NCBI RefSeq assembly: GCF_011369485.1
Contig: NZ_VXCA01000022.1
Coordinates: 1-51,124, forward strand
Direction of reading: 5' to 3'
Origin: Pseudomonas atagonensis
Lineage (GTDB): Bacteria > Pseudomonadota > Gammaproteobacteria > Pseudomonadales > Pseudomonadaceae
Length of the DNA stretch: 51,124 bases
In this document: positions 1 through 9,032 of the stretch, piece after piece
Layout of the letters: each line of letters begins with the position of its first letter
Numbering within the stretch: the first letter of the stretch is position 1
Program-made: the position numbers and the translations under genes
Notes under the pieces: generated by a model
Seen by the model: the letters and a program-made list of their open reading frames with translations, nothing else
Database searches by the model: none
What the model was told of the DNA's origin: nothing

Positions 1-1977
1 CCTTTTGTCTTCGAGGTGGAACTGGTCAGTGAGCAGCCGTCGCTGGACCTCGAAACCCTGCTGCACAAACCGGCCTTCCTGCAACTGTCGCCCGACGGCA
101 GCGGCATCCACGGCCAGATCTACCGCGCCGCCCAAGGCGATTCCGGCAAGCGCCTGACCCGTTATTCGGTGACCCTGCGCCCGCAACTGGCGTACCTCGC
201 GCACCGGATCAATCAGCGCATTTTCCAGAACCTCACGGTGCCGAAAATCATCGGCATGGTCCTCGAAGAACACGGCATCCAGAGCAACGCCTACGAATTC
301 AAGACCGGGTCGATCTATCCCGAGCGCCTCTACTGCGTGCAATACGATGAATCGGACCTGCATTTCATCCAGCGCCTGTGCGAGGAAGAAGGTATTCATT
401 ACCACTTCCAGCACACCGCGACGGCACACACACTGGTGTTCGGCGATGACCAGACGGTGTTCCCGAAACTCAAACCGGTGGCCTATCAGCAAGACTCCGG
501 CATGGTCGCCAAGGACCCGGTGATCAAGCGCTTCGACCTGCGCCTGGAAACCCGCACCAGCCGCACCACCCGCCGCGATTACGACTTCGAAAAACCACGG
601 ATCACCCTCGAAAGCGAAAACCGTGGCGACGCCCTGCCCGACCTCGAAGACTACGACTATCCAGGCCGTTTCATTGACCGCGAGCGCGGCAAACACCTGG
701 CAAAACGTGCCCTCGAACGTCATCGCAGCGACTTCCAGCTCGCCGAAGGCAAGAGCGATCAGCCGCTGCTGGTCAGCGGCCACTTTCTGGCCCTGACGCA
801 ACACCCGAAAGCCAAATGGAATGACCTGTGGCTGCTCACCGAAGTCCTCCACGAAGGCAAGCAGCCGCAAGTGCTGGAAGAATCCGTCACCAGCGACACC
901 ACCGCGCTGAAAGACGATTTCCATCAGGGCTACCGCAACCGCTTTCAGGCCACCCCGTGGGACGTGCCCAACCGCCCGCCCCTGCGCCACCCGAAACCGC
1001 GCATCCTCGGCAGCCAGAGCGCCGTGGTCACCGGCCCCAAAGGCGAAGAGATTCATTGCGACGAATACGGTCGGGTCAAAGTGCAATTCCACTGGGATCG
1101 CGAAGGCCAGGCCGACGACAAGACCAGTTGCTGGCTGCGCGTCTCCAGCGCCTGGGCCGGCGCCCAGTACGGCGGCATCGCCATCCCGCGCATCGGCATG
1201 GAAGTACTGGTCACCTTCCTTGAAGGCGACCCCGACCAGCCGCTGATCAGCGGCTGCCTGTATCACAAGGAAAACACCGTCCCGTACGCCCTGCCGACGA
1301 ACAAGACCCGCAGCACCTTCAAGACCCTTAGTTCGATGGGTGGCGGCGGCTACAACGAACTGCGCATCGAAGACAAGAAAGGTCAGGAACAGATCTACCT
1401 GCACGCCCAGCGCGACTGGGACGAAAATATCGAGCACGACCAGAAAATTCGGGTCGGCAACGAACGCCACGACACCGTCGAAAAGAACAGCTACAGCGAG
1501 TTCAAGGCCGAAGAACACCACACCGTCTACGCCGACCGCAAAGTTGAAGCGCGCGCCAACGACCACCTCACCGTGGGCGTCAACCAGCACATCAAAATCG
1601 GCACCGGCCAGTTCATCGACGCGGGGCAGGAAATCCACCTGAGCAGCGGCATGAAAGTGGTGCTGGAGGCCGGTGCCGAGCTGACCCTGATCGGCGGCGG
1701 CAGCTTCATCAAACTCGACGCCGGCGGCGTGACCCTGAGCGGGCCGGTGATCAACATCAACTCTGGCGGCGGGCCGGGCAGCGGCACGGGGGCGGCGCCT
1801 TTGTTGCCGGGGCCATTGAAGCAGGCGGATGCGGATAAGGCCGGAACCGTATTAGTGCCGGCCATGCTCAATCCGTTTGTACGAAAAAGCATGCAAGGCC
1901 TTCCCCTTGTTCCTGTCTGCGGAAAGCAATCCAACGGCGCTTGCTCACGAGAGGTTTGCCCATGTCTGCATGGTTGA
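1..1977 (+). CDS. vgrG: T6SS spike protein VgrG (TssI), 5' end cut by window edge
   Basis: VgrG trimers form the puncturing tip of the type VI secretion needle and carry effectors. The frame is open from base 1, and the residues before the first possible GTG (position 16) already read like VgrG, so the true start lies outside the window. Visible parts in order are the gp27-like region, then the gp5-type OB segment with the family hallmarks DEYGRVKVQFHWDREG, SSAWAG and IPRIGMEVLV at about residues 350-405. A repetitive beta-helix region (about 450-590) ends in a glycine-rich linker. The last 45 residues are a divergent tail ending CGKQSNGACSREVCPCLHG, with four cysteines. There is no PAAR domain and no enzymatic C-terminal domain. 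The stop overlaps the start of the DUF4123 gene, which indicates translational coupling with the adaptor that would load the effector onto this tail. Confidence 0.96.
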   Translation, partial: PFVFEVELVSEQPSLDLETLLHKPAFLQLSPDGSGIHGQIYRAAQGDSGKRLTRYSVTLRPQLAYLAHRINQRIFQNLTVPKIIGMVLEEHGIQSNAYEFKTGSIYPERLYCVQYDESDLHFIQRLCEEEGIHYHFQHTATAHTLVFGDDQTVFPKLKPVAYQQDSGMVAKDPVIKRFDLRLETRTSRTTRRDYDFEKPRITLESENRGDALPDLEDYDYPGRFIDRERGKHLAKRALERHRSDFQLAEGKSDQPLLVSGHFLALTQHPKAKWNDLWLLTEVLHEGKQPQVLEESVTSDTTALKDDFHQGYRNRFQATPWDVPNRPPLRHPKPRILGSQSAVVTGPKGEEIHCDEYGRVKVQFHWDREGQADDKTSCWLRVSSAWAGAQYGGIAIPRIGMEVLVTFLEGDPDQPLISGCLYHKENTVPYALPTNKTRSTFKTLSSMGGGGYNELRIEDKKGQEQIYLHAQRDWDENIEHDQKIRVGNERHDTVEKNSYSEFKAEEHHTVYADRKVEARANDHLTVGVNQHIKIGTGQFIDAGQEIHLSSGMKVVLEAGAELTLIGGGSFIKLDAGGVTLSGPVININSGGGPGSGTGAAPLLPGPLKQADADKAGTVLVPAMLNPFVRKSMQGLPLVPVCGKQSNGACSREVCPCLHG

Positions 1978-2795
1978 GTCAATTCCTTGAACTACCAGTA
2001 GCCGCAGCGCCTTCGAGCAGCGGTGGAAGCCGTTGTCTGTATTGCATTATCGACAGTGTCCGCCAGCCCCGCGCCCTCGAGCAGCTCTATCAGCAATCCG
2101 ACCTGAACGGAGTGGAAAAACTGTTTCAGGACACGCCTTTTGCTGAAATGGATGATGTCAGCCCGCTTTGGCTTCAACTGAAACCGGGAAGCGCCGCCGC
2201 AACCAAGGCCATTGAACTATGCCGAGAGAGTCGTGCAGGCATCCTTCTGACCTCCAGCGATACACCGGAAAATGCCTTACTGCATGCCCGTCGTCTGTTG
2301 CGAATGAACTCCCAATCCTACGGAGACTCTCTGGCGCGGTTCTACGACCCGGCTTTCTGGAGCGCATTGGCAATGACCGCCCCCGCACAGGCTCTCTACG
2401 GCCCATGGGAAAGTGTCCATACGCCGCCGGCTCATGTCGAAGATCAGAACTGGCGAACCTGGGAACGACCACGCGATGCCAATGGCGCGAAAGATGAGTT
2501 CAGGTATCCCCTGCAATTGCACGACGACACGCTTGCCGCGTTCGATGAAATCCGCTGGTGGTATTGGATCAGGTCCCGGGAGGCTGAATCAGCCAATGGG
2601 TTGCCCGACAGTGAACTACCTGTGGTGTCAGAAAATTTGCAGTTACTGGTAGATCACGGCATTGACGAGGGGCGACATCTGGAGCGCTTGCTGCCGCAAT
2701 TGAGGCAGAACCTCTTACAAGAACGCACCGACGCCATGAACGTGCTGAGCAGCGAGATGCCGGCATTCGAGAAAGTACAACGACTGGAAGTCTGA
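1962..2795 (+). CDS. DUF4123 T6SS effector adaptor (Tap/TEC family)
   Basis: DUF4123 proteins are chaperone/adaptors that bind a cognate effector and hand it to the C-terminal tail of the partner VgrG. The domain fills the first half of this 277-aa protein: the opening CLYCIIDSVRQP, the central HARRLLRMNSQSYGDS stretch and the following FYDPAFWSALA are typical. The C-terminal half (about 150-277) is variable, as expected for a part that recognises one effector. The ATG at 1962 is preceded by GAGAGG at a good distance. A TTG at 1941 in the same frame is less likely. The gene overlaps the vgrG stop by 16 bases and ends one base before the effector ATG, so the three form one transcription and translation unit. 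Family call is firm; partner specificity is inferred from order. Confidence 0.9.
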   Translation: MSAWLSQFLELPVAAAPSSSGGSRCLYCIIDSVRQPRALEQLYQQSDLNGVEKLFQDTPFAEMDDVSPLWLQLKPGSAAATKAIELCRESRAGILLTSSDTPENALLHARRLLRMNSQSYGDSLARFYDPAFWSALAMTAPAQALYGPWESVHTPPAHVEDQNWRTWERPRDANGAKDEFRYPLQLHDDTLAAFDEIRWWYWIRSREAESANGLPDSELPVVSENLQLLVDHGIDEGRHLERLLPQLRQNLLQERTDAMNVLSSEMPAFEKVQRLEV

Positions 2796-2796
2796 G

Positions 2797-5700
2797 ATGA
2801 CAGGTACGTCCGAACAAACAACCCCGCAAGAGCCCACACCAGTCGTTATACCGGCGGATCCGCCAAAGACGCCCGCTGATGCCGAGACGTTCTGCAAAGA
2901 CAAGAAGCCCGGTTGCAGCAGTAGCTACGACGACATCATCTACGTCACCGGCCAACGTCGATTCTGGCTACTGCCCAAACGCACGTCGGAAAAGCTGAAG
3001 GAAAGCGTGAGCTTGCTCAAGCAGAAGACCGTCGACACAGACAAGGCCACTCGCATGAGCAACATCGCCGATGCCGGATTGATGGAGTACTTCCTCACAC
3101 CGGGGCCCGAAGCCTTTCTCGAAGGCGAGCAACGTAGCAATTACTTGGAGTCGAAGTCGGCAATCCCCGAAGACACTACCAAGAAAGCCCAGTGCCGTAA
3201 GGATTGGGAGGCGGCAAAAGCCAAGGGTGACAGCGACGCTACGATGCATGCCGAGCGCGAGATGTTCCACGCCGGACAACGCATCGAGAAAAACCAGAAA
3301 AACATGGAAACCCTCGAAAAAGTATCCGACGCAAAAGCAAAAACGTTGGGGTACAAACGAGAAAATGGGATCTTCTATACCCCGCGTGCGTTAAAGGCTC
3401 GTGACGCCATCGACAAGTACATTGAAGAGCGTGACAAGGCCAAAGCCCATGGCTACAAAATGTTCGACCCAGGCACCAAAAAAATCGCTTCCGCCTGGGA
3501 GCACTTGAAAGACTACAAGGCGCTACACAAAAAACTGATTGAAACCGGTGAAGTCGATAAGAAGGCGTTGAGGGGTGTACAGCTCAACATCCTTGCGTTG
3601 AAAGACCTGATGTCCAAGTACATCAACTCCATCGTGGAACTCGCTGAATGCGGGATCGCGGTTCCCGAGTTCGCCCTCAGCCCCGACGATCAGTATGCGG
3701 GCACCGAAGACTTCCAAGCCTTCGTAGAGCTGACCACCAAGCGAGATGAACTCGAGAAGAAAATTGAAGACCGCTATTCCCAGTGGGTCTCGGCCACTGG
3801 AGGCAAATCCGCGCCACCCGGGGTGCTCTTCGTCAAATTGAGAGATCAGTGGTACGAGCTGAATACCGAAGCAGAGCGGATTCAGACGACCGCCGAAGCC
3901 CGCGTGCGAGAAATCCGGCCCCCTCGTATGTTTCTATGGGACCCCGAAACCTATAAGCCAAAACCGATTGAGCGCCTTGCCAAGACCAACATTCCTTTGC
4001 GCGAACTCAGCAGCGCGTCGTCGACAACGATCCTGAACCACATCAGCCTCAAGCACTTGGCTCAGGTCAGCGGCAATGCATTCAAGGGGCAACTGAAAGA
4101 GCTTGCCACCAGCTTGCCCAAGTCAATCGCCAAAGAGGCCGACGACGATCGAGTTTTCAGTGACTGGCTCAATCAGGAGGGCGCACTTCAATTCGATGAG
4201 AAAGGTCCGTGGTTCGACGAGCATGGCTTGTTCGTGCCCGACAAATTCTTCGCTGCGCTGGAGGCCAAAGGCTACAGAGTTGAAAGCATCAAGGCTGAAG
4301 ACAAGCGCAAACGTTGGGGTGAAAACCTCAAAGCGATGGTGTTCGAAGACAAGCAGCTTCGTAATCTCATGCTTTTTGACAACAGCCCGCAGGCGCAACT
4401 GGTCAGATGCTTGTTACCAGAAGGCGCCAACCTGCTGACAGAAGTCAAAATGGAAGGCCCCACCTGGAAAAATGGCGCCCCTCAAATTGCCAACGTTGAA
4501 GTCGCTCTGGATGTAACGGCATGGCGCGGGGAAGTGACCCTGCTGAAAGTCGAGCTACCAAAACGGGCCAAGGCTGAACCTTGGACCGCCAAATACAAGG
4601 CTCACGATGGCAGTATCCGCAGCGTCAATTTCGGCAAATTGTCCCTGGATCTGGAAGCCAAGGCCTGGGGCTTCGCCGGCGCCAGCCTGATGCTTTCCCG
4701 CGATCTGTCTCTGGATCAAAAAACCGGTTACACCAGCCTTGTTGGCGTAGACGTTGCCGAAAAAACCGGCGAAGTTGGCAAATACGAAGTGTTTGCTGGC
4801 GCCCAGGCTGGATGCAAAGTGACTGGCAAACTGTTCTGGTGCCCGCCTCCCGGCGTCCTCCCGCCTGCGCCAGTGCCGAACCGTCTGGCAGCCAACCAAT
4901 GGCGCCCGCTGGCAAAGCTGGAAGTCGAAATGGCGGTGGCGGTCGGTGCCGGCATTTCGGGAGATCTGAACCTGCGAATGCACGACGGACGTCTTTTACT
5001 GTCGATCAAAGGCGCGCTCGTTTGGGGCGCTGGGGTCAAAGGCTATTTGACCTTTGAGGTCGGATACGAAAGCATCGTAGCCCTGACGGAACTGGTGCGA
5101 CAGGAAATGGCCGCGAACCAATACAAGGATCTGGAGTGGGTGGAAACCGAAGCCTTGGCCTACGTGAAAAAACTGAGCTTCCTCGGCGCCACGGGAATTG
5201 ATGTGGCGTTTGCGTATGTGCGTGGGTATGCAATTGTTAAAGAGATTTTTGATGCTCTTACTGCGGGGGATCGTGGGGGGCAGATTGCGTATACCTTAGT
5301 GAGAGATGAAAATCAGCAAGCGATGCAGGAGTGGGTATATAACCTACAACCACAAGCATTTGGCCCGCTCCTTTATACTTTAAGCAATCCGCCTATGGCC
5401 TTTACTATCGAGGCCGACAACCAGACACGGCAATTTAACCAGGATGAAACTCATCTTCTTCAGCAACAAGCTATTGAACAATGTTTAGACTGGATATCAA
5501 AAAAACCAAGAGCCTCCTCTCAATTTGAAGAATCTATAATTCGAATGAATAGAGATGGAGCTCGGCCTGGCCAAGCAGGCCTTATGTACTGCAAAAACAA
5601 AATCAGGCTAGACACATTTATGTCCGAACGTGTTTTGGCGCTGAGAGATGGAAGTAATGAAATGCGAGATCGATATCGAGGACTCGTTTCAAAACTTGGA

Positions 5701-5805
5701 ACACGCTTGAATGATCACTGTACTTATCAAATGGAATACAAAGGTCCAGCCTTCGCACCAATTCAAAAAATCAAAAGCACTTACAAAGGACCAAACATTG
5801 ATTAA
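2797..5805 (+). CDS. large putative T6SS effector, mechanism unknown
   Basis: Position directly behind VgrG and DUF4123 is the main reason to call this 1002-aa protein the secreted cargo. No signal peptide, PAAR, MIX motif, lipase GxSxG, HKD or nuclease motif is evident. Residues 1-400 are charged and mostly helical or coiled-coil-like (many K/E runs). Residues about 550-770 are a series of short amphipathic, glycine-rich strands (for example VAVGAGISGD and ALVWGAGVKGYLTF), which could insert in or span a membrane. From about residue 805 to the end (DNA from about 5215) base composition falls sharply to AT-rich and the sequence changes character, ending YKGPNID. That suggests an exchangeable toxic C-terminus. 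The stop codon overlaps the TTG of the first Sel1 gene. A membrane-active toxin is a guess from the strand pattern; an unknown enzyme is equally possible. Confidence 0.75.
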   Translation: MTGTSEQTTPQEPTPVVIPADPPKTPADAETFCKDKKPGCSSSYDDIIYVTGQRRFWLLPKRTSEKLKESVSLLKQKTVDTDKATRMSNIADAGLMEYFLTPGPEAFLEGEQRSNYLESKSAIPEDTTKKAQCRKDWEAAKAKGDSDATMHAEREMFHAGQRIEKNQKNMETLEKVSDAKAKTLGYKRENGIFYTPRALKARDAIDKYIEERDKAKAHGYKMFDPGTKKIASAWEHLKDYKALHKKLIETGEVDKKALRGVQLNILALKDLMSKYINSIVELAECGIAVPEFALSPDDQYAGTEDFQAFVELTTKRDELEKKIEDRYSQWVSATGGKSAPPGVLFVKLRDQWYELNTEAERIQTTAEARVREIRPPRMFLWDPETYKPKPIERLAKTNIPLRELSSASSTTILNHISLKHLAQVSGNAFKGQLKELATSLPKSIAKEADDDRVFSDWLNQEGALQFDEKGPWFDEHGLFVPDKFFAALEAKGYRVESIKAEDKRKRWGENLKAMVFEDKQLRNLMLFDNSPQAQLVRCLLPEGANLLTEVKMEGPTWKNGAPQIANVEVALDVTAWRGEVTLLKVELPKRAKAEPWTAKYKAHDGSIRSVNFGKLSLDLEAKAWGFAGASLMLSRDLSLDQKTGYTSLVGVDVAEKTGEVGKYEVFAGAQAGCKVTGKLFWCPPPGVLPPAPVPNRLAANQWRPLAKLEVEMAVAVGAGISGDLNLRMHDGRLLLSIKGALVWGAGVKGYLTFEVGYESIVALTELVRQEMAANQYKDLEWVETEALAYVKKLSFLGATGIDVAFAYVRGYAIVKEIFDALTAGDRGGQIAYTLVRDENQQAMQEWVYNLQPQAFGPLLYTLSNPPMAFTIEADNQTRQFNQDETHLLQQQAIEQCLDWISKKPRASSQFEESIIRMNRDGARPGQAGLMYCKNKIRLDTFMSERVLALRDGSNEMRDRYRGLVSKLGTRLNDHCTYQMEYKGPAFAPIQKIKSTYKGPNID

Positions 5806-6766
5806 GAAATTTTTATTCAGCATTTTAGCTTCATTATTTTTCTGCAATTCCGCCCTAGCGGAGTTAAGCACGGCACAGCGAATAGCCAAAGAATCGGGAA
5901 TTGTACTTTTCCGCCAGAGTAATTGGCATAGCTCCCAGCCATCTTTAAACATAGCAGCAGAAGCAGGAGATCGTGAGGCCCAATACTACCTAGCTGAAGC
6001 AATTCGACTTAGCAAGCGCTATACAACTGAAGAAGCAAAAAAATGGTATGAGGCTGCGGCGGCTCAAGGCGACCTTTATGCAATGCTTCGCTTGAGTAAC
6101 GAGGATGATCTGTGTAGCGGAATGGGAACCTGTTCTGGGAAAAACGCAGCGGATTGGAGAGAGAAAGTAATTGAAGAGGCGAGCGAGCGAGCTTCTAAAG
6201 GTGATACTGAAGCGATGACTGTCCTCTTTACGGCAGGACAGGGTCTGCCATGGTTGGAGCAAGCCTCCGAAGCGGGTGATAGTTACGCCCAACAACTATT
6301 AGCCAGTGTTTATAAAAGTGGTGGGGGATGGTTCCTAATCCCAGGCAATCGTGAAAAAGCAATAGCAAAATGGTTTAAAGCATCTTCAGAGGGCGGCAAC
6401 CCAAGAGGAATGTTTTTTTACGCAAACTATCTATTTGACAACAATGGTGACATGCAGGAAATTGCCCACTGGGTAAAAGAAGCAGCCGAGAAAGGCCATA
6501 TAGACTCAGTAAGCACCTATGCGGGAAAACTATCCAGAACTGACAATGAACTCGGATTTAAAGTAAATCTAAAAGAAGCCTACGGCCTTAACTATCTCCT
6601 TGCAAAAATAAATTCCGGAACTGCCCCAAAAGATGCAAAACGAAAGCTTTCAGAACTAGAAAAAAAGTTGAAGCCTGAAGAAATAAAAGAAAGTATTGAT
6701 TTCGCTGGAACATGGGAAAAAACACATCCTCCTCTTTCTTACTTCGACCCCATATATGGCTACTAA
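5798..6766 (+). CDS. exported Sel1-repeat protein, copy 1 (type A), probable cognate immunity protein
   Basis: 322 aa if started at the TTG that overlaps the effector stop (TTG-ATT-AA). AAAGGA lies just upstream, and this start gives a clean signal peptide (IKKFLFSILASLFFCNSALA, cut before ELSTAQ). A longer in-frame ATG at 5711 would lie wholly inside the effector gene and hide the signal peptide. The mature part is Sel1-like (TPR-related) repeats: AEAGDREAQYYLAEA, EAKKWYEAAAAQGD, ASEAGDSYAQQLLASVYKSG and EKAIAKWFKASSEGG. The C-terminus HPPLSYFDPIYGY is shared by all five copies. Sel1-repeat proteins are established periplasmic immunity proteins for some P. aeruginosa T6SS lipases, such as the PldB partners. 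Position and coupling make this copy the best immunity candidate. Type A features shared with copy 4 are LFRQS and VNLKEAYGL. Confidence 0.82.
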   Translation: MIKKFLFSILASLFFCNSALAELSTAQRIAKESGIVLFRQSNWHSSQPSLNIAAEAGDREAQYYLAEAIRLSKRYTTEEAKKWYEAAAAQGDLYAMLRLSNEDDLCSGMGTCSGKNAADWREKVIEEASERASKGDTEAMTVLFTAGQGLPWLEQASEAGDSYAQQLLASVYKSGGGWFLIPGNREKAIAKWFKASSEGGNPRGMFFYANYLFDNNGDMQEIAHWVKEAAEKGHIDSVSTYAGKLSRTDNELGFKVNLKEAYGLNYLLAKINSGTAPKDAKRKLSELEKKLKPEEIKESIDFAGTWEKTHPPLSYFDPIYGY

Positions 6767-6798
6767 TCCAAAACAAAAACAGAAGCAGGTGAATTTAC

Positions 6799-7818
6799 TT
6801 GACTCAAAACCCACTCTCAACCTACGCCTTACCAAATGGCAACGCTTTGATTAGTGGAGTTTTTTTAGGCTGTTTATTTTTGATGTTTTTAACCTGCGCT
6901 TCCGCCGCGCAGCTCACAGAAACTCAAACAGCAGCCAGAAATAAGGGTATTGCTCTTTACCAACAAAGCGCATGGACTTCCTCACAACCATTTTTAAAAA
7001 CCGCCGCTGAAGCTGGCGACCGTAACGCTCAGTATTTTTTAGGCGAGGCGATACGACTGAGTAATCGTTACATGACGGACGAAGCCAAAAAATGGTATGA
7101 GGCCGCCGCCGAGCAGGGCGACCTTTACGCCATGCTACGTCTCAGCAATAAAAATGACCTGTGCACAGTATTGGAAGAGTGCACAGGTAAAAATAGTGAA
7201 GAATGGAGGGCGCATGCGGTAAAAGTCGCTCGTGAGCGTGCAGACAAAGGTGACACAGAGGCAATGATCGTGCTGTTTACGGCCAAACAAGGATTGGAAT
7301 GGCTAGAAAGGGCTGCGGAGTCTGGTGATAGCTATGCTCAGCAATTACTCGCCAGTGCCTATAAAAGAGGACAGGGCTGGTTCCTGATTCCAGGTAGTCG
7401 CGAGAAAGCAATAGAAAAGTGGTTTAAAGCATCGGCTGAAGGCGGCTACCCTCCGGGCATGTACCTCTATGCAAACTATCTGTATGAACACAATGGAAGC
7501 AAAGAGGACGTAGGACGTTGGCTTAAAAAAACGGCCGAATCCGGTCATATTGAGGCACTAGGAGGGTACGCCTTAAACATCGCACACTTACCAGATAGTT
7601 ATGGATTCCCTCTAGACTTAGTGAAAGCCTACGGATTTACATATTTAATATCAAACCTCAAAGGTGGGGCGACTTCTCCTGAAGAGGCAAGACTCAACCT
7701 TCCAGAAATAGCAAAAAAAATGCAACCCAAGGAAATTGAACTTGGAATTTCCTTTGCAAAGGAATGGGAAAAAACACACCCGCCACTCTCCTATTTCGAT
7801 CCTATATACGGCTATTAA
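6799..7818 (+). CDS. exported Sel1-repeat protein, copy 2 (type B)
   Basis: 339 aa from the TTG at 6799, which has AGGTG nine bases upstream. A second TTG at 6847 matches the TTGATTA start context of copies 1, 3 and 4 and would give 323 aa with a more ordinary signal peptide (core GCLFLMFLTCASAA). Either way the initiator is TTG. The mature protein has the same repeat plan as copy 1 but belongs to a second subgroup with copies 3 and 5: LYQQS near the N-terminus, an ALxVAHLPDSYGFPLDLVKAYG-like block (here AHLPDSYGFPLDLVKAYG), and paired cysteines near DLCTVLEECTG. It lies 32 bases behind copy 1, so the two are probably cotranscribed. Likely a duplicated or orphan immunity gene acting in the periplasm; that function is inferred. 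Confidence 0.8.
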   Translation: MTQNPLSTYALPNGNALISGVFLGCLFLMFLTCASAAQLTETQTAARNKGIALYQQSAWTSSQPFLKTAAEAGDRNAQYFLGEAIRLSNRYMTDEAKKWYEAAAEQGDLYAMLRLSNKNDLCTVLEECTGKNSEEWRAHAVKVARERADKGDTEAMIVLFTAKQGLEWLERAAESGDSYAQQLLASAYKRGQGWFLIPGSREKAIEKWFKASAEGGYPPGMYLYANYLYEHNGSKEDVGRWLKKTAESGHIEALGGYALNIAHLPDSYGFPLDLVKAYGFTYLISNLKGGATSPEEARLNLPEIAKKMQPKEIELGISFAKEWEKTHPPLSYFDPIYGY

Positions 7819-7838
7819 GACCTAGCAAACTCAAGAAA

Positions 7839-7867
7839 GGCCAGCGCCCCCTAAAGCTGGCCATTTT
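7839..7867 (+). terminator. hairpin between Sel1 copies 2 and 3
   Basis: GGCCAGC (7839-7845) and GCTGGCC (7856-7862) form a 7-bp stem followed by ATTTTC. It may act as a weak terminator or mRNA stabiliser. A related hairpin with the same flanks follows copy 4 (10014-10046). Confidence 0.5.
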
Positions 7868-7919
7868 CAAAAAACAATATACTCCCAACAGAAAAAGAAA
7901 AGAGGTGACAGATTTAACT

Positions 7920-8891
7920 TTGATTAAGAAAATTCTTGCCATAATTTCATGCTCAATTTTATTTTCCGATTCAGTTTTTGCCAAACTAACTACTGAGCAA
8001 GAGGCCGCAAAAGAAAAAGGCATTTCACTTTACCAACAAAGTGACTGGTACGACTCCCAACCGCTACTCAAAATTGCGGCAGAGAGTGGAGATAGTGTTG
8101 CGCAGTACTATCTAGGAGAAGCCATTCGTCTTAGTAAACGCTACATCACAGAAGACGCAAAAAAATGGTACGAGGCAGCAGCCAGCCAAGGTGACCTTTA
8201 CGCAATGCTACGTCTAAGCAACACAGATGATCTATGTAAAGAAATGGGTAGCTGTGCCGGTAAAAGCGGTGAAGAGTGGCGAGAGCATGCTTTGAAGATT
8301 GCAAAAGAACGTGCCGAAAAAGGCGATTCTGAAGCAATGACTGTTTTATTCACAGCGAAGCAAGGTTTGGAGTGGTTGGAAAGAGCGGCAAACGCTGGTA
8401 ACGGGTTTGCCCAGAAAGTCCTTGCAGGGCTTTACCAAGACGGTGGCGGATGGTTCCTGACTCCCGGTAGTCGCGAGAAAGCTGTTGAGAAATGGTTTAA
8501 AGCCTCAGCCGAGAGCGGTTATGCGCCAGGCATGTATCTTTATGCAAATTTCTTGTACGAACACAACGCAAGTAAAGAAGAAGTTGGATACTGGATTGAG
8601 AAGGCTGCTGAGATGGGCCATATCGATGCTGCGGGTGGCTATGCTTTGACGGTAGCCCATCTTCCTGACAGCTACGGTTTTCCATTGGATTTAGTGAAAG
8701 CTTACGGAATAACCTACCTTATCTCGAAACTAGAGGGGGGTGGAGTCGCACCGGAAGATGCTCGCAGAAGCCTTCCAGAAATAGCAGAAAAAATGACTCC
8801 AGAAGAAATCAAAAAAGGGATAGCTTTCGCAAAAGAGTGGAAAACAAAGCATCCTCCACTATCTTATTTTGTTCCACCTTATGGATACTAA
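7920..8891 (+). CDS. exported Sel1-repeat protein, copy 3 (type B)
   Basis: 323 aa from TTG 7920, which sits in the same TTGATTAAG context as copy 1 and is followed by a signal peptide (KKILAIISCSILFSDSVFA, cut before KLTTEQ). An in-frame GTG at 7905 is an alternative start; the longer open frame back to 7764 overlaps copy 2 and is not credible. Sel1-type repeats run through the mature protein: AESGDSVAQYYLGEA, AKKWYEAAASQGD, NAGNGFAQKVLAGLYQDG and EKAVEKWFKASAESG. The C-terminus HPPLSYFVPPYGY differs slightly from the others. It aligns best with copies 2 and 5 (AHLPDSYGFPLDLVKAYG). A cysteine pair (DLCKEMGSCAG) is kept, so a periplasmic disulfide is plausible. Role as an extra immunity protein is inferred from context. 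Confidence 0.8.
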   Translation: MIKKILAIISCSILFSDSVFAKLTTEQEAAKEKGISLYQQSDWYDSQPLLKIAAESGDSVAQYYLGEAIRLSKRYITEDAKKWYEAAASQGDLYAMLRLSNTDDLCKEMGSCAGKSGEEWREHALKIAKERAEKGDSEAMTVLFTAKQGLEWLERAANAGNGFAQKVLAGLYQDGGGWFLTPGSREKAVEKWFKASAESGYAPGMYLYANFLYEHNASKEEVGYWIEKAAEMGHIDAAGGYALTVAHLPDSYGFPLDLVKAYGITYLISKLEGGGVAPEDARRSLPEIAEKMTPEEIKKGIAFAKEWKTKHPPLSYFVPPYGY

Positions 8892-8969
8892 CCTAAGAAA
8901 AAGGCGGCAGAATTAATTTCTAAAAAAGTTTTTCCACCTTTTTCTTGTCATCTGTTTCTTTCGTATATA

Positions 8970-9032
8970 AGAGTCGACTCTCGCACCAGTCAAAGGTCTG
9001 ACGCCGCTTATAAAGGACCAAACATTGATTAG
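8970..9032 (+). pseudogene. remnant of an effector 3' end in front of Sel1 copy 4
   Basis: The 23 bases before and across the copy 4 start read as the end of the effector gene (frame TAT AAA GGA CCA AAC ATT GAT TAG, protein YKGPNID then stop), almost identical to 5782-5805. Farther upstream, CTCGCACCA (8979-8987) matches TTCGCACCA at 5753-5761 in the effector, after which similarity needs an indel. It looks like the tail of a deleted or displaced effector gene that moved with its immunity gene. The match is short upstream of the last eight codons. Confidence 0.6.

Noticed and set aside
5711..5797. Longer ATG start for Sel1 copy 1
   Set aside because: It lies within the effector gene and would place about 29 residues before a clear signal peptide; the TTG at 5798 has a better ribosome site and matches copy 4.
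8892..8969. Open frame running from the end of Sel1 copy 3 into the effector-tail remnant
   Set aside because: No stop is present in that frame, but the translated residues do not resemble the effector or Sel1 proteins; treated as chance.
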